Source: Hydractinia symbiolongicarpus
Taxonomy: Eukaryota > Cnidaria > Hydrozoa > Anthoathecata > Hydractiniidae
Assembly: GCF_029227915.1 (NCBI RefSeq)
Contig: NC_079883.1
Span: 7,192,001 to 7,256,000 of the forward strand
Length of the DNA: 64,000 bases
Direction of reading: 5' to 3'
Below, piece by piece: positions 6,700-22,763 of this stretch (position 1 is its first letter; every line of letters starts with the position of its first letter). The notes beneath the pieces are model-generated. The model saw only the letters and a list, made by a program, of their open reading frames with translations. It did no database searches and had not been told where the DNA came from. The position numbers were made by a program, and so were the translations under genes.

Positions 6700-6772
6700 G
6701 GCCCTGTGGCCCAATGGATAAGGCATCTGACTACGAATCAGGGGATTCCAGGTTCGACTCCTGGCAGGGTCG
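6700..6772 (+). tRNA. tRNA-Arg-ACG: tRNA-Arg(ACG), unit 2
   Basis: Unit 2 copy; no difference noticed from 848-920. Confidence 0.96.
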
Positions 6773-7094
6773 CACTGTCGCATTTCGGCTGCATGGTCTA
6801 CTGTGTAACGCGCGCGCACGTTCTGGCGTAATGCGTTGATAAACGGAATGTACGCAGACATATTGGAAAGTAATATCACGCACTTAGTATCGTCGCCTTT
6901 GTTAGCATTCATGTAAGTTACCATCCACTCGCTACAGTCGCTCTCCATCCTACGGCTAAATCAACAGCCGTGATTTTTACTATGTCGCCGTCCATCCGTA
7001 CGCGGTGACAGTTGTAAGCTTTACAGTAACGTGACATGCTCCACAAGCAGTTACGGTGTGTGGACGATGCCTATCATGGCAACGCTTGTTCTTT

Positions 7095-7279
7095 ATCGCT
7101 TCTCGGCCTAATGGCTAAGATCAAGTGTAGTATCTGTTCTTATCAGTTTAATATCTGGTAGGCCATTCTCTGAATGGTCAGTATATTAATCTGATTTTTG
7201 GCCTTGGGTCATGGAGGTGGATTCATTCACGCCGTGACCACGGGTTGCCTTGGTGTTGCACTATTACCGATGGCGGCCC
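7095..7279 (+). ncRNA. U2: U2 snRNA, unit 2
   Basis: Unit 2 copy; PSE-like 9-mer at 7041-7049. Confidence 0.95.
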
Positions 7280-7471
7280 ACATAAGCAATAAAAGAATAA
7301 TAGCAGTCCTCTTTCCGACGGCACTCTGCATAGTCTACGGCGGGAACAAAACGCGTACACTGGGGGAGAATACAGCCTATGCCCCGCGACACGGCAGTTT
7401 ATAACACACTCAAGCCACAAGCATTAACAAACTTTGAAGGGTACCCTCATGCTACGGTGCAGTTCCAACTC

Positions 7472-7636
7472 ATACTTACCTGACGGGGAAGTAAAGACTG
7501 ATCAATGAGGGTTTTCTTCCAGAGTGAGGCTCTTGCATTGCACTACGCTTGGGCTGACCTCTGCGATTACTGCAAACGTCAGTAACTCGACCGTACAATT
7601 TCTGGTAGTGGGGGCCTGCGTCCGCGCTCGCCCCCT
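7472..7636 (+). ncRNA. U1: U1 snRNA, unit 2
   Basis: Unit 2 copy; PSE-like 9-mer at 7415-7423. Confidence 0.95.
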
Positions 7637-7963
7637 CCTTAAGTCAAAATGAATGAGCTTAGAAAAGTTGCGCGGCCAAATGTCGGTGGTGACTTAAACG
7701 CTAAGGTAAAACCTCGCTTGGCTGTTACGAAACGTGATTGCGATATAAGTCCTCGGAAGGCGGCGGAATTTTATTTTATTTGCCATTCCGTCAGGGTTAT
7801 TGGATGATCGGCAATAGATCGAGTTTGTATGCATTTGAAAGCTCTTTTTTCTCGTACTATCACCTGAAAATGTCGTAGGAAAATGTCATAGGAAACACTT
7901 TCAACAACCGCCACGTTCCTTAATTGTTATAACAAGAAATATATCACAGCAAATGAAAATGAA

Positions 7964-8083
7964 AAGCCTACGACACCGGGAGTTCCCAGGCGGTCCCCCA
8001 TCCAAGTACTATCCCGGCCCGACGATGCTTAACTTCCGTGATCAGACGAGAACGGGTGTGTTCATCGTGGTATGGCCGTAGAC
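7964..8083 (-). rRNA. 5S rRNA: 5S rRNA, unit 2
   Basis: Unit 2 copy with its T4 terminator. Confidence 0.97.
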
Positions 8084-8280
8084 ATTAGTAGGTGCAAATA
8101 CGTGCAATTTATTTTGACGTTGTGATCAAATTTTTTTATTTAATTTCTTTGAGTTACTTAGGACAAGGCGTATGCATGGATTATCTATTAGACTTTAAGG
8201 TTATAGTTTTGTGAAAAAAACAATGTTTTTTTAAAGATGTGTGGCTATAAAAATAGCCGTTGTTTTCTGAGTGTAGCGGT

Positions 8281-8661
8281 TTACTTCTTCTGTCCTTTGT
8301 CGTTCTTCTTTGGGAGTAAGACAGCTTGAATGTTTGGCAAAACACCACCAGCTGCAATGGTTACACCGCTCAAAAGTTTGTTTAATTCTTCATCATTACG
8401 AACAGCCAATTGTAAATGTCTTGGAATAATCCTAGCTTTTTTGTTGTCTCTTGCTGCGTTACCAGCCAACTCCAATATCTCAGCAGATAAATATTCCAAG
8501 ACGGCTGCTAAGTAAACTGGTGCTCCAGATCCAATTCGGTTAGCATAGTGCCCTCTACGAAGGAATCTATGCACTCTACCGACTGGAAATTGAAGTCCAG
8601 CTCTTGAGGATCTTGTCTTGGCTTTAGCCTTAGCTTTTCCACCTTTTCCACGTCCAGACAT
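8281..8661 (-). CDS. H2A: Histone H2A, unit 2
   Basis: Protein identical to unit 1; stem-loop at 8243-8258. Confidence 0.97.
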   Translation of the reverse strand: MSGRGKGGKAKAKAKTRSSRAGLQFPVGRVHRFLRRGHYANRIGSGAPVYLAAVLEYLSAEILELAGNAARDNKKARIIPRHLQLAVRNDEELNKLLSGVTIAAGGVLPNIQAVLLPKKNDKGQKK

Positions 8662-8945
8662 AACTGCGATTTGATTTGTAAGTTAATACAAAAACGTACG
8701 AATATTTAACGTAAGTGTTAACGAAATAAACTTTACTCGTTTTTTCATCATAAAAATAGGATCGAAATCATGTTTTTTTAACCAATCATAATTAAGTATT
8801 AAACAAAAGATTTTTTTTTTAACCAATTAAATTGCGTATCGGCGTTTTCGGATCGAATTCGATCCGATTTTTTTACTTATAAACAAAAAGTTTTGACTTG
8901 CAGTTTAATGCTTATTTACAAGTTAAGTAGCAAAAATTTTTAACC

Positions 8946-9350
8946 ATGTCTGACGCAGCAGCTAAAGGAGGAAAACAGGCACCTAAAGTAGCCAAGAAAG
9001 GTGAAAAAAGAGCCGGCAAAAAAGGAGGAAAGATTGGTGGAACTGGTGAAAAGAAACGCAAGAGAAAGAGAAAGGAAAGTTATGCTATTTACATCTACAA
9101 TGTTTTGAAACAAGTTCACCCAGATGTCGGAGTTTCAAGCAAAGCTATGAGCATCATGAACTCATTTGTCAACGACATCTTTGAGCGCATTGCTTCCGAA
9201 GCTTCGCGTTTGGCTCTTCAAAACAAAAAGTCGACCATCTCTTCTCGTGAAATTCAAACCGCAGTACGTCTTCTCTTGCCTGGAGAACTTGCAAAACACG
9301 CAGTCAGTGAAGGAACAAAAGCCGTCACAAAATACACAAGCAGCAAGTAA
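8946..9350 (+). CDS. H2B: Histone H2B, unit 2
   Basis: Protein identical to unit 1; stem-loop at 9374-9389. Confidence 0.97.
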   Translation: MSDAAAKGGKQAPKVAKKGEKRAGKKGGKIGGTGEKKRKRKRKESYAIYIYNVLKQVHPDVGVSSKAMSIMNSFVNDIFERIASEASRLALQNKKSTISSREIQTAVRLLLPGELAKHAVSEGTKAVTKYTSSK

Positions 9351-9810
9351 ACCAACGTCTACCAAACACAAACGGTCTTTTTTAAGACCACACATCTTTA
9401 AAAAAACATTTACTTGGCGTCACTACAAGTTAACCGAAGTTAATAAAACTTCTAAATAATGTGCTTAAGAACACTAGCCTACATTTAAAATACTTCCCCA
9501 TGTGTGTGTGGATTAGCTTCACTTTTCATACGTATTATTAGCTGTACTTGCAGAAAAGACAAGTACATTGATCCATGTTATTGCTTACATTTAACTTAAC
9601 CCAGCTTTTCACGGAAACACTCCCAGGCAAATTAACCCTACAAAGTATTTCTAAATTTTTTTTGTGTCATATATGACATAGTATCGTATAGCAATAAATG
9701 TAACTGTGACAAGACTTTACACATTGTGTAATTTGGAAGCGTGCACAAAGTAATGTTTTAAAAGATTTGTGGCTATAAAAATAGCCGTTTTTGTTGAGCA
9801 ATGACAACGC

Positions 9811-10167
<357 letters not shown>

Positions 10168-10645
10168 TTAACAGAATTCAGACAGCTTTAAAAAGAGGCC
10201 ATAAAATTACCTACTGCTCGTGGAAACACCCTAATTAACCAATAGAGTTGCGTCATTACAAAATGTTCCGAACATTTTGTACATTTTTTTAAGTAAAACT
10301 GTAGTTTTTTTAAAAATTCGTGGTCTTAATGTTTCAGTAAGGCAATAAATTTGGCATCGTTGGAATTCGCCAAACCTTCTGCTACTTACTAAAAAAAAAA
10401 AAAGTCAAAAGCTTTTGTGTATCAGAAGATACAGCCGTTTTCCCGTAGCCAAAAAACACAGATTTTATAAAAATGTTAAAGTAATGAGCGTAATGTCATT
10501 ATGCAGCCAATCAGAAATTACTTTCTTAGCACCAATCAAATGGTTTGTTTTGAACCTTAGCTGTCAATCAATATGAGAAATAAAACTTTGGCGCGATAGT
10601 GCATTTTAGACCGTCTTGTGTATCCGTACTACATCGACTTCTTAA

Positions 10646-11059
<414 letters not shown>

Positions 11060-11420
11060 GCATCTTACCAAACAAAAAACGGCTATTTTTATAGCCACAC
11101 ATCCATAAAAAATATTACGGCTAGCTTTTTATATCAAACTTTGTCCTGCTTTCTGTTTAAATTTTATGCTACATAAAAATTTTATGCTACATAAAGTTTG
11201 ACAATGTTAAAAATATGAAGGGCAAGAAAAGTAAAAGCAAGAAAATAAGAAATTTAAAAACGAAAATACTTAAACTTAGGGAATCTAATCTTAAATTTAC
11301 TCTTTTTTAACTGTTTAAGTGACTTAAACAAGTTTAACTTTGTACCAAGATAATGTTTTTTTGTAAATGTGTGGCTATAAAAATAGCCGTTTGTTAATGT
11401 AATAGCCAGATACACACAAA

Positions 11421-11972
11421 TTATTTTTTTGCGGTCTTCTTTGCTGCCTTTTTGGGAGTCTTTTTGACCTTCTTTGCTGCAGGTTTTTTAGCAACAGGCT
11501 TCTTTGTGGGTTTCTTAGCTGCTGGTTTCTTAGCCGAGGCTTTCTTTGTGGCAGGCTTCTTTGCTGCTTTCTTTGGCGTGCTCTTCTTTGCTGGCTTCTT
11601 TTTTGGTGTACTTTTCTTTGCAGTAGGCTTCCTTGCCGTTGGCTTTTTTGCTGCGGCCTTTTTCTTAGGTTTTTCTTTTTTTACCTGACCTAGCTTGAAT
11701 GATCCAGAAGCACCAGTGCCTTTAGTTTGAATCAAATCGCCTGATGTTACTCCTCGTTTAAGAGCCATTTTCAGATGATGATCTGAGTTTTCAGCAACTT
11801 TGTAATTTGCATGAATATATTTTGTAATAGCTTGGCGAGATGAACCACCGCGTTCCTTTAGGGTAGCGATAGCAGCCTTGATCATGTCCACATATTTAGG
11901 GTGATCAGCTGTCTTCTTTGCAGCAGGTTTCTTCTTGGGTGCGATTTTCTTTGGAGAAGCTGCTTCACTCAT
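11421..11972 (-). CDS. H1: Histone H1, unit 2 (K114R)
   Basis: One substitution relative to all other units: AAG to AGG (plus-strand base 11632 is C), changing K114 to R in the C-terminal tail. Charge is kept, so function is unlikely to change. Stem-loop at 11373-11388. Confidence 0.96.
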   Translation of the reverse strand: MSEAASPKKIAPKKKPAAKKTADHPKYVDMIKAAIATLKERGGSSRQAITKYIHANYKVAENSDHHLKMALKRGVTSGDLIQTKGTGASGSFKLGQVKKEKPKKKAAAKKPTARKPTAKKSTPKKKPAKKSTPKKAAKKPATKKASAKKPAAKKPTKKPVAKKPAAKKVKKTPKKAAKKTAKK

Positions 11973-12551
11973 TTTTAATGTTTTCTTACAACAATCCAAC
12001 GATAAACGATGCTTGTTATCACAGTAGAAGTATACTAAACATTACCGTGTAAATGAGATATAATTTAAGACGGTGCGAAGTATGCGGACGTAAAAGTACC
12101 ACTCCCGGGAATTGATTTGGCGCGAAAACAGAAATGTGTGTTTCTGTACATCGTATAATGTCCGTTTTGGGTGCCGCGACTATGCGAAAGCATGTTAATT
12201 TTTATTTGTAGTACGACGCAATAGTCTGCAAGAGAAGCTGCTGGAGTTTGAGGTCTTCAGCATTACATCTAGTCTGTTAATTTGGGCTTCTTCCGCGCTC
12301 GTGTTAGGATTTTCATAAAGCGTTCTTTGGTTTGCGTTGCGTATGTCGGCCTACATCATCGACACGGCCTGTTTCCGGCTATTAGGAGCAATTCATATAT
12401 TGGGCACTGCGTTTCGACTTTTTTATTAGACCACAGTAAAAAAATTCACTCACAGAAGTCCCTTTCTTTCATGGCTACAAACACGAAGAATTCTGTCGTA
12501 AGTAAAACGAATGCGCAAGCCAAAATGACGATGGGGCGAAGTCATAAGCAT

Positions 12552-12624
12552 GGCCCTGTGGCCCAATGGATAAGGCATCTGACTACGAATCAGGGGATTC
12601 CAGGTTCGACTCCTGGCAGGGTCG
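12552..12624 (+). tRNA. tRNA-Arg-ACG: tRNA-Arg(ACG), unit 3
   Basis: Unit 3 copy; no difference noticed. Confidence 0.96.
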
Positions 12625-12946
12625 CACTGTCGCATTTCGGCTGCATGGTCTACTGTGTAACGCGCGCGCACGTTCTGGCGTAATGCGTTGATAAACGGAA
12701 TGTACGCAGACATATTGGAAAGTAATATCACGCACTTAGTATCGTCGCCTTTGTTAGCATTCATGTAAGTTACCATCCACTCGCTACAGTCGCTCTCCAT
12801 CCTACGGCTAAATCAACAGCCGTGATTTTTACTATGTCGCCGTCCATCCGTACGCGGTGACAGTTGTAAGCTTTACAGTAACGTGACATGCTCCACAAGC
12901 AGTTACGGTGTGTGGACGATGCCTATCATGGCAACGCTTGTTCTTT

Positions 12947-13131
12947 ATCGCTTCTCGGCCTAATGGCTAAGATCAAGTGTAGTATCTGTTCTTATCAGTT
13001 TAATATCTGGTAGGCCATTCTCTGAATGGTCAGTATATTAATCTGATTTTTGGCCTTGGGTCATGGAGGTGGATTCATTCACGCCGTGACCACGGGTTGC
13101 CTTGGTGTTGCACTATTACCGATGGCGGCCC
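12947..13131 (+). ncRNA. U2: U2 snRNA, unit 3
   Basis: Unit 3 copy; PSE-like 9-mer at 12893-12901. Confidence 0.95.
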
Positions 13132-13323
13132 ACATAAGCAATAAAAGAATAATAGCAGTCCTCTTTCCGACGGCACTCTGCATAGTCTACGGCGGGAACA
13201 AAACGCGTACACTGGGGGAGAATACAGCCTATGCCCCGCGACACGGCAGTTTATAACACACTCAAGCCACAAGCATTAACAAACTTTGAAGGGTACCCTC
13301 ATGCTACGGTGCAGTTCCAACTC

Positions 13324-13488
13324 ATACTTACCTGACGGGGAAGTAAAGACTGATCAATGAGGGTTTTCTTCCAGAGTGAGGCTCTTGCATTGCACTACGC
13401 TTGGGCTGACCTCTGCGATTACTGCAAACGTCAGTAACTCGACCGTACAATTTCTGGTAGTGGGGGCCTGCGTCCGCGCTCGCCCCCT
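13324..13488 (+). ncRNA. U1: U1 snRNA, unit 3
   Basis: Unit 3 copy; PSE-like 9-mer at 13267-13275. Confidence 0.95.
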
Positions 13489-13815
13489 CCTTAAGTCAAA
13501 ATGAATGAGCTTAGAAAAGTTGCGCGGCCAAATGTCGGTGGTGACTTAAACGCTAAGGTAAAACCTCGCTTGGCTGTTACGAAACGTGATTGCGATATAA
13601 GTCCTCGGAAGGCGGCGGAATTTTATTTTATTTGCCATTCCGTCAGGGTTATTGGATGATCGGCAATAGATCGAGTTTGTATGCATTTGAAAGCTCTTTT
13701 TTCTCGTACTATCACCTGAAAATGTCGTAGGAAAATGTCATAGGAAACACTTTCAACAACCGCCACGTTCCTTAATTGTTATAACAAGAAATATATCACA
13801 GCAAATGAAAATGAA

Positions 13816-13935
13816 AAGCCTACGACACCGGGAGTTCCCAGGCGGTCCCCCATCCAAGTACTATCCCGGCCCGACGATGCTTAACTTCCGTGATCAGACG
13901 AGAACGGGTGTGTTCATCGTGGTATGGCCGTAGAC
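13816..13935 (-). rRNA. 5S rRNA: 5S rRNA, unit 3
   Basis: Unit 3 copy; no difference noticed. Confidence 0.97.
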
Positions 13936-14132
13936 ATTAGTAGGTGCAAATACGTGCAATTTATTTTGACGTTGTGATCAAATTTTTTTATTTAATTTCT
14001 TTGAGTTACTTAGGACAAGGCGTATGCATGGATTATCTATTAGACTTTAAGGTTATAGTTTTGTGAAAAAAACAATGTTTTTTTAAAGATGTGTGGCTAT
14101 AAAAATAGCCGTTGTTTTCTGAGTGTAGCGGT

Positions 14133-14513
14133 TTACTTCTTCTGTCCTTTGTCGTTCTTCTTTGGGAGTAAGACAGCTTGAATGTTTGGCAAAACACCAC
14201 CAGCTGCAATGGTTACACCGCTCAAAAGTTTGTTTAATTCTTCATCATTACGAACAGCCAATTGTAAATGTCTTGGAATAATCCTAGCTTTTTTGTTGTC
14301 TCTTGCTGCGTTACCAGCCAACTCCAATATCTCAGCAGATAAATATTCCAAGACGGCTGCTAAGTAAACTGGTGCTCCAGATCCAATTCGGTTAGCATAG
14401 TGCCCTCTACGAAGGAATCTATGCACTCTACCGACTGGAAATTGAAGTCCAGCTCTTGAGGATCTTGTCTTGGCTTTAGCCTTAGCTTTTCCACCTTTTC
14501 CACGTCCAGACAT
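14133..14513 (-). CDS. H2A: Histone H2A, unit 3
   Basis: Protein identical to unit 1; stem-loop at 14095-14110. Confidence 0.97.
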   Translation of the reverse strand: MSGRGKGGKAKAKAKTRSSRAGLQFPVGRVHRFLRRGHYANRIGSGAPVYLAAVLEYLSAEILELAGNAARDNKKARIIPRHLQLAVRNDEELNKLLSGVTIAAGGVLPNIQAVLLPKKNDKGQKK

Positions 14514-14797
14514 AACTGCGATTTGATTTGTAAGTTAATACAAAAACGTACGAATATTTAACGTAAGTGTTAACGAAATAAACTTTACTCGTTTTTTCAT
14601 CATAAAAATAGGATCGAAATCATGTTTTTTTAACCAATCATAATTAAGTATTAAACAAAAGATTTTTTTTTTAACCAATTAAATTGCGTATCGGCGTTTT
14701 CGGATCGAATTCGATCCGATTTTTTTACTTATAAACAAAAAGTTTTGACTTGCAGTTTAATGCTTATTTACAAGTTAAGTAGCAAAAATTTTTAACC

Positions 14798-15202
14798 ATG
14801 TCTGACGCAGCAGCTAAAGGAGGAAAACAGGCACCTAAAGTAGCCAAGAAAGGTGAAAAAAGAGCCGGCAAAAAAGGAGGAAAGATTGGTGGAACTGGTG
14901 AAAAGAAACGCAAGAGAAAGAGAAAGGAAAGTTATGCTATTTACATCTACAATGTTTTGAAACAAGTTCACCCAGATGTCGGAGTTTCAAGCAAAGCTAT
15001 GAGCATCATGAACTCATTTGTCAACGACATCTTTGAGCGCATTGCTTCCGAAGCTTCGCGTTTGGCTCTTCAAAACAAAAAGTCGACCATCTCTTCTCGT
15101 GAAATTCAAACCGCAGTACGTCTTCTCTTGCCTGGAGAACTTGCAAAACACGCAGTCAGTGAAGGAACAAAAGCCGTCACAAAATACACAAGCAGCAAGT
15201 AA
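14798..15202 (+). CDS. H2B: Histone H2B, unit 3
   Basis: Protein identical to unit 1; stem-loop at 15226-15241. Confidence 0.97.
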   Translation: MSDAAAKGGKQAPKVAKKGEKRAGKKGGKIGGTGEKKRKRKRKESYAIYIYNVLKQVHPDVGVSSKAMSIMNSFVNDIFERIASEASRLALQNKKSTISSREIQTAVRLLLPGELAKHAVSEGTKAVTKYTSSK

Positions 15203-15662
15203 ACCAACGTCTACCAAACACAAACGGTCTTTTTTAAGACCACACATCTTTAAAAAAACATTTACTTGGCGTCACTACAAGTTAACCGAAGTTAATAAAA
15301 CTTCTAAATAATGTGCTTAAGAACACTAGCCTACATTTAAAATACTTCCCCATGTGTGTGTGGATTAGCTTCACTTTTCATACGTATTATTAGCTGTACT
15401 TGCAGAAAAGACAAGTACATTGATCCATGTTATTGCTTACATTTAACTTAACCCAGCTTTTCACGGAAACACTCCCAGGCAAATTAACCCTACAAAGTAT
15501 TTCTAAATTTTTTTTGTGTCATATATGACATAGTATCGTATAGCAATAAATGTAACTGTGACAAGACTTTACACATTGTGTAATTTGGAAGCGTGCACAA
15601 AGTAATGTTTTAAAAGATTTGTGGCTATAAAAATAGCCGTTTTTGTTGAGCAATGACAACGC

Positions 15663-16019
<357 letters not shown>

Positions 16020-16497
16020 TTAACAGAATTCAGACAGCTTTAAAAAGAGGCCATAAAATTACCTACTGCTCGTGGAAACACCCTAATTAACCAATAGAGT
16101 TGCGTCATTACAAAATGTTCCGAACATTTTGTACATTTTTTTAAGTAAAACTGTAGTTTTTTTAAAAATTCGTGGTCTTAATGTTTCAGTAAGGCAATAA
16201 ATTTGGCATCGTTGGAATTCGCCAAACCTTCTGCTACTTACTAAAAAAAAAAAAAGTCAAAAGCTTTTGTGTATCAGAAGATACAGCCGTTTTCCCGTAG
16301 CCAAAAAACACAGATTTTATAAAAATGTTAAAGTAATGAGCGTAATGTCATTATGCAGCCAATCAGAAATTACTTTCTTAGCACCAATCAAATGGTTTGT
16401 TTTGAACCTTAGCTGTCAATCAATATGAGAAATAAAACTTTGGCGCGATAGTGCATTTTAGACCGTCTTGTGTATCCGTACTACATCGACTTCTTAA

Positions 16498-16911
<414 letters not shown>

Positions 16912-17272
16912 GCATCTTACCAAACAAAAAACGGCTATTTTTATAGCCACACATCCATAAAAAATATTACGGCTAGCTTTTTATATCAAACTTTGTCCTG
17001 CTTTCTGTTTAAATTTTATGCTACATAAAAATTTTATGCTACATAAAGTTTGACAATGTTAAAAATATGAAGGGCAAGAAAAGTAAAAGCAAGAAAATAA
17101 GAAATTTAAAAACGAAAATACTTAAACTTAGGGAATCTAATCTTAAATTTACTCTTTTTTAACTGTTTAAGTGACTTAAACAAGTTTAACTTTGTACCAA
17201 GATAATGTTTTTTTGTAAATGTGTGGCTATAAAAATAGCCGTTTGTTAATGTAATAGCCAGATACACACAAA

Positions 17273-17824
17273 TTATTTTTTTGCGGTCTTCTTTGCTGCC
17301 TTTTTGGGAGTCTTTTTGACCTTCTTTGCTGCAGGTTTTTTAGCAACAGGCTTCTTTGTGGGTTTCTTAGCTGCTGGTTTCTTAGCTGAGGCTTTCTTTG
17401 TGGCAGGCTTCTTTGCTGCTTTCTTTGGCGTGCTCTTCTTTGCTGGCTTCTTTTTTGGTGTACTTTTCTTTGCAGTAGGCTTCTTTGCCGTTGGCTTTTT
17501 TGCTGCGGCCTTTTTCTTAGGTTTTTCTTTTTTTACCTGACCTAGCTTGAATGATCCAGAAGCACCAGTGCCTTTAGTTTGAATCAAATCGCCTGATGTT
17601 ACTCCTCGTTTAAGAGCCATTTTCAGATGATGATCTGAGTTTTCAGCAACTTTGTAATTTGCATGAATATATTTTGTAATAGCTTGGCGAGATGAACCAC
17701 CGCGTTCCTTTAGGGTAGCGATAGCAGCCTTGATCATGTCCACATATTTAGGGTGATCAGCTGTCTTCTTTGCAGCAGGTTTCTTCTTGGGTGCGATTTT
17801 CTTTGGAGAAGCTGCTTCACTCAT
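17273..17824 (-). CDS. H1: Histone H1, unit 3
   Basis: Protein identical to unit 1. One synonymous serine-codon change in the C-tail (plus-strand 17387 is T, elsewhere C). Stem-loop at 17225-17240. Confidence 0.96.
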   Translation of the reverse strand: MSEAASPKKIAPKKKPAAKKTADHPKYVDMIKAAIATLKERGGSSRQAITKYIHANYKVAENSDHHLKMALKRGVTSGDLIQTKGTGASGSFKLGQVKKEKPKKKAAAKKPTAKKPTAKKSTPKKKPAKKSTPKKAAKKPATKKASAKKPAAKKPTKKPVAKKPAAKKVKKTPKKAAKKTAKK

Positions 17825-18403
17825 TTTTAATGTTTTCTTACAACAATCCAACGATAAACGATGCTTGTTATCACAGTAGAAGTATACTAAACATTACCGT
17901 GTAAATGAGATATAATTTAAGACGGTGCGAAGTATGCGGACGTAAAAGTACCACTCCCGGGAATTGATTTGGCGCGAAAACAGAAATGTGTGTTTCTGTA
18001 CATCGTATAATGTCCGTTTTGGGTGCCGCGACTATGCGAAAGCATGTTAATTTTTATTTGTAGTACGACGCAATAGTCTGCAAGAGAAGCTGCTGGAGTT
18101 TGAGGTCTTCAGCATTACATCTAGTCTGTTAATTTGGGCTTCTTCCGCGCTCGTGTTAGGATTTTCATAAAGCGTTCTTTGGTTTGCGTTGCGTATGTCG
18201 GCCTACATCATCGACACGGCCTGTTTCCGGCTATTAGGAGCAATTCATATATTGGGCACTGCGTTTCGACTTTTTTATTAGACCACAGTAAAAAAATTCA
18301 CTCACAGAAGTCCCTTTCTTTCATGGCTACAAACACGAAGAATTCTGTCGTAAGTAAAACGAATGCGCAAGCCAAAATGACGATGGGGCGAAGTCATAAG
18401 CAT

Positions 18404-18476
18404 GGCCCTGTGGCCCAATGGATAAGGCATCTGACTACGAATCAGGGGATTCCAGGTTCGACTCCTGGCAGGGTCG
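18404..18476 (+). tRNA. tRNA-Arg-ACG: tRNA-Arg(ACG), unit 4
   Basis: Unit 4 copy; no difference noticed. Confidence 0.96.
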
Positions 18477-18798
18477 CACTGTCGCATTTCGGCTGCATGG
18501 TCTACTGTGTAACGCGCGCGCACGTTCTGGCGTAATGCGTTGATAAACGGAATGTACGCAGACATATTGGAAAGTAATATCACGCACTTAGTATCGTCGC
18601 CTTTGTTAGCATTCATGTAAGTTACCATCCACTCGCTACAGTCGCTCTCCATCCTACGGCTAAATCAACAGCCGTGATTTTTACTATGTCGCCGTCCATC
18701 CGTACGCGGTGACAGTTGTAAGCTTTACAGTAACGTGACATGCTCCACAAGCAGTTACGGTGTGTGGACGATGCCTATCATGGCAACGCTTGTTCTTT

Positions 18799-18983
18799 AT
18801 CGCTTCTCGGCCTAATGGCTAAGATCAAGTGTAGTATCTGTTCTTATCAGTTTAATATCTGGTAGGCCATTCTCTGAATGGTCAGTATATTAATCTGATT
18901 TTTGGCCTTGGGTCATGGAGGTGGATTCATTCACGCCGTGACCACGGGTTGCCTTGGTGTTGCACTATTACCGATGGCGGCCC
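18799..18983 (+). ncRNA. U2: U2 snRNA, unit 4
   Basis: Unit 4 copy; PSE-like 9-mer at 18745-18753. Confidence 0.95.
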
Positions 18984-19175
18984 ACATAAGCAATAAAAGA
19001 ATAATAGCAGTCCTCTTTCCGACGGCACTCTGCATAGTCTACGGCGGGAACAAAACGCGTACACTGGGGGAGAATACAGCCTATGCCCCGCGACACGGCA
19101 GTTTATAACACACTCAAGCCACAAGCATTAACAAACTTTGAAGGGTACCCTCATGCTACGGTGCAGTTCCAACTC

Positions 19176-19340
19176 ATACTTACCTGACGGGGAAGTAAAG
19201 ACTGATCAATGAGGGTTTTCTTCCAGAGTGAGGCTCTTGCATTGCACTACGCTTGGGCTGACCTCTGCGATTACTGCAAACGTCAGTAACTCGACCGTAC
19301 AATTTCTGGTAGTGGGGGCCTGCGTCCGCGCTCGCCCCCT
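19176..19340 (+). ncRNA. U1: U1 snRNA, unit 4
   Basis: Unit 4 copy; PSE-like 9-mer at 19119-19127. Confidence 0.95.
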
Positions 19341-19667
19341 CCTTAAGTCAAAATGAATGAGCTTAGAAAAGTTGCGCGGCCAAATGTCGGTGGTGACTTA
19401 AACGCTAAGGTAAAACCTCGCTTGGCTGTTACGAAACGTGATTGCGATATAAGTCCTCGGAAGGCGGCGGAATTTTATTTTATTTGCCATTCCGTCAGGG
19501 TTATTGGATGATCGGCAATAGATCGAGTTTGTATGCATTTGAAAGCTCTTTTTTCTCGTACTATCACCTGAAAATGTCGTAGGAAAATGTCATAGGAAAC
19601 ACTTTCAACAACCGCCACGTTCCTTAATTGTTATAACAAGAAATATATCACAGCAAATGAAAATGAA

Positions 19668-19787
19668 AAGCCTACGACACCGGGAGTTCCCAGGCGGTCC
19701 CCCATCCAAGTACTATCCCGGCCCGACGATGCTTAACTTCCGTGATCAGACGAGAACGGGTGTGTTCATCGTGGTATGGCCGTAGAC
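19668..19787 (-). rRNA. 5S rRNA: 5S rRNA, unit 4
   Basis: Unit 4 copy; no difference noticed. Confidence 0.97.
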
Positions 19788-19984
19788 ATTAGTAGGTGCA
19801 AATACGTGCAATTTATTTTGACGTTGTGATCAAATTTTTTTATTTAATTTCTTTGAGTTACTTAGGACAAGGCGTATGCATGGATTATCTATTAGACTTT
19901 AAGGTTATAGTTTTGTGAAAAAAACAATGTTTTTTTAAAGATGTGTGGCTATAAAAATAGCCGTTGTTTTCTGAGTGTAGCGGT

Positions 19985-20365
19985 TTACTTCTTCTGTCCT
20001 TTGTCGTTCTTCTTTGGGAGTAAGACAGCTTGAATGTTTGGCAAAACACCACCAGCTGCAATGGTTACACCGCTCAAAAGTTTGTTTAATTCTTCATCAT
20101 TACGAACAGCCAATTGTAAATGTCTTGGAATAATCCTAGCTTTTTTGTTGTCTCTTGCTGCGTTACCAGCCAACTCCAATATCTCAGCAGATAAATATTC
20201 CAAGACGGCTGCTAAGTAAACTGGTGCTCCAGATCCAATTCGGTTAGCATAGTGCCCTCTACGAAGGAATCTATGCACTCTACCGACTGGAAATTGAAGT
20301 CCAGCTCTTGAGGATCTTGTCTTGGCTTTAGCCTTAGCTTTTCCACCTTTTCCACGTCCAGACAT
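19985..20365 (-). CDS. H2A: Histone H2A, unit 4
   Basis: Protein identical to unit 1; stem-loop at 19947-19962. Confidence 0.97.
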   Translation of the reverse strand: MSGRGKGGKAKAKAKTRSSRAGLQFPVGRVHRFLRRGHYANRIGSGAPVYLAAVLEYLSAEILELAGNAARDNKKARIIPRHLQLAVRNDEELNKLLSGVTIAAGGVLPNIQAVLLPKKNDKGQKK

Positions 20366-20649
20366 AACTGCGATTTGATTTGTAAGTTAATACAAAAACG
20401 TACGAATATTTAACGTAAGTGTTAACGAAATAAACTTTACTCGTTTTTTCATCATAAAAATAGGATCGAAATCATGTTTTTTTAACCAATCATAATTAAG
20501 TATTAAACAAAAGATTTTTTTTTTAACCAATTAAATTGCGTATCGGCGTTTTCGGATCGAATTCGATCCGATTTTTTTACTTATAAACAAAAAGTTTTGA
20601 CTTGCAGTTTAATGCTTATTTACAAGTTAAGTAGCAAAAATTTTTAACC

Positions 20650-21054
20650 ATGTCTGACGCAGCAGCTAAAGGAGGAAAACAGGCACCTAAAGTAGCCAAG
20701 AAAGGTGAAAAAAGAGCCGGCAAAAAAGGAGGAAAGATTGGTGGAACTGGTGAAAAGAAACGCAAGAGAAAGAGAAAGGAAAGTTATGCTATTTACATCT
20801 ACAATGTTTTGAAACAAGTTCACCCAGATGTCGGAGTTTCAAGCAAAGCTATGAGCATCATGAACTCATTTGTCAACGACATCTTTGAGCGCATTGCTTC
20901 CGAAGCTTCGCGTTTGGCTCTTCAAAACAAAAAGTCGACCATCTCTTCTCGTGAAATTCAAACCGCAGTACGTCTTCTCTTGCCTGGAGAACTTGCAAAA
21001 CACGCAGTCAGTGAAGGAACAAAAGCCGTCACAAAATACACAAGCAGCAAGTAA
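20650..21054 (+). CDS. H2B: Histone H2B, unit 4
   Basis: Protein identical to unit 1; stem-loop at 21078-21093. Confidence 0.97.
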   Translation: MSDAAAKGGKQAPKVAKKGEKRAGKKGGKIGGTGEKKRKRKRKESYAIYIYNVLKQVHPDVGVSSKAMSIMNSFVNDIFERIASEASRLALQNKKSTISSREIQTAVRLLLPGELAKHAVSEGTKAVTKYTSSK

Positions 21055-21514
21055 ACCAACGTCTACCAAACACAAACGGTCTTTTTTAAGACCACACATC
21101 TTTAAAAAAACATTTACTTGGCGTCACTACAAGTTAACCGAAGTTAATAAAACTTCTAAATAATGTGCTTAAGAACACTAGCCTACATTTAAAATACTTC
21201 CCCATGTGTGTGTGGATTAGCTTCACTTTTCATACGTATTATTAGCTGTACTTGCAGAAAAGACAAGTACATTGATCCATGTTATTGCTTACATTTAACT
21301 TAACCCAGCTTTTCACGGAAACACTCCCAGGCAAATTAACCCTACAAAGTATTTCTAAATTTTTTTTGTGTCATATATGACATAGTATCGTATAGCAATA
21401 AATGTAACTGTGACAAGACTTTACACATTGTGTAATTTGGAAGCGTGCACAAAGTAATGTTTTAAAAGATTTGTGGCTATAAAAATAGCCGTTTTTGTTG
21501 AGCAATGACAACGC

Positions 21515-21871
<357 letters not shown>

Positions 21872-22349
21872 TTAACAGAATTCAGACAGCTTTAAAAAGA
21901 GGCCATAAAATTACCTACTGCTCGTGGAAACACCCTAATTAACCAATAGAGTTGCGTCATTACAAAATGTTCCGAACATTTTGTACATTTTTTTAAGTAA
22001 AACTGTAGTTTTTTTAAAAATTCGTGGTCTTAATGTTTCAGTAAGGCAATAAATTTGGCATCGTTGGAATTCGCCAAACCTTCTGCTACTTACTAAAAAA
22101 AAAAAAAGTCAAAAGCTTTTGTGTATCAGAAGATACAGCCGTTTTCCCGTAGCCAAAAAACACAGATTTTATAAAAATGTTAAAGTAATGAGCGTAATGT
22201 CATTATGCAGCCAATCAGAAATTACTTTCTTAGCACCAATCAAATGGTTTGTTTTGAACCTTAGCTGTCAATCAATATGAGAAATAAAACTTTGGCGCGA
22301 TAGTGCATTTTAGACCGTCTTGTGTATCCGTACTACATCGACTTCTTAA

Positions 22350-22763
<414 letters not shown>
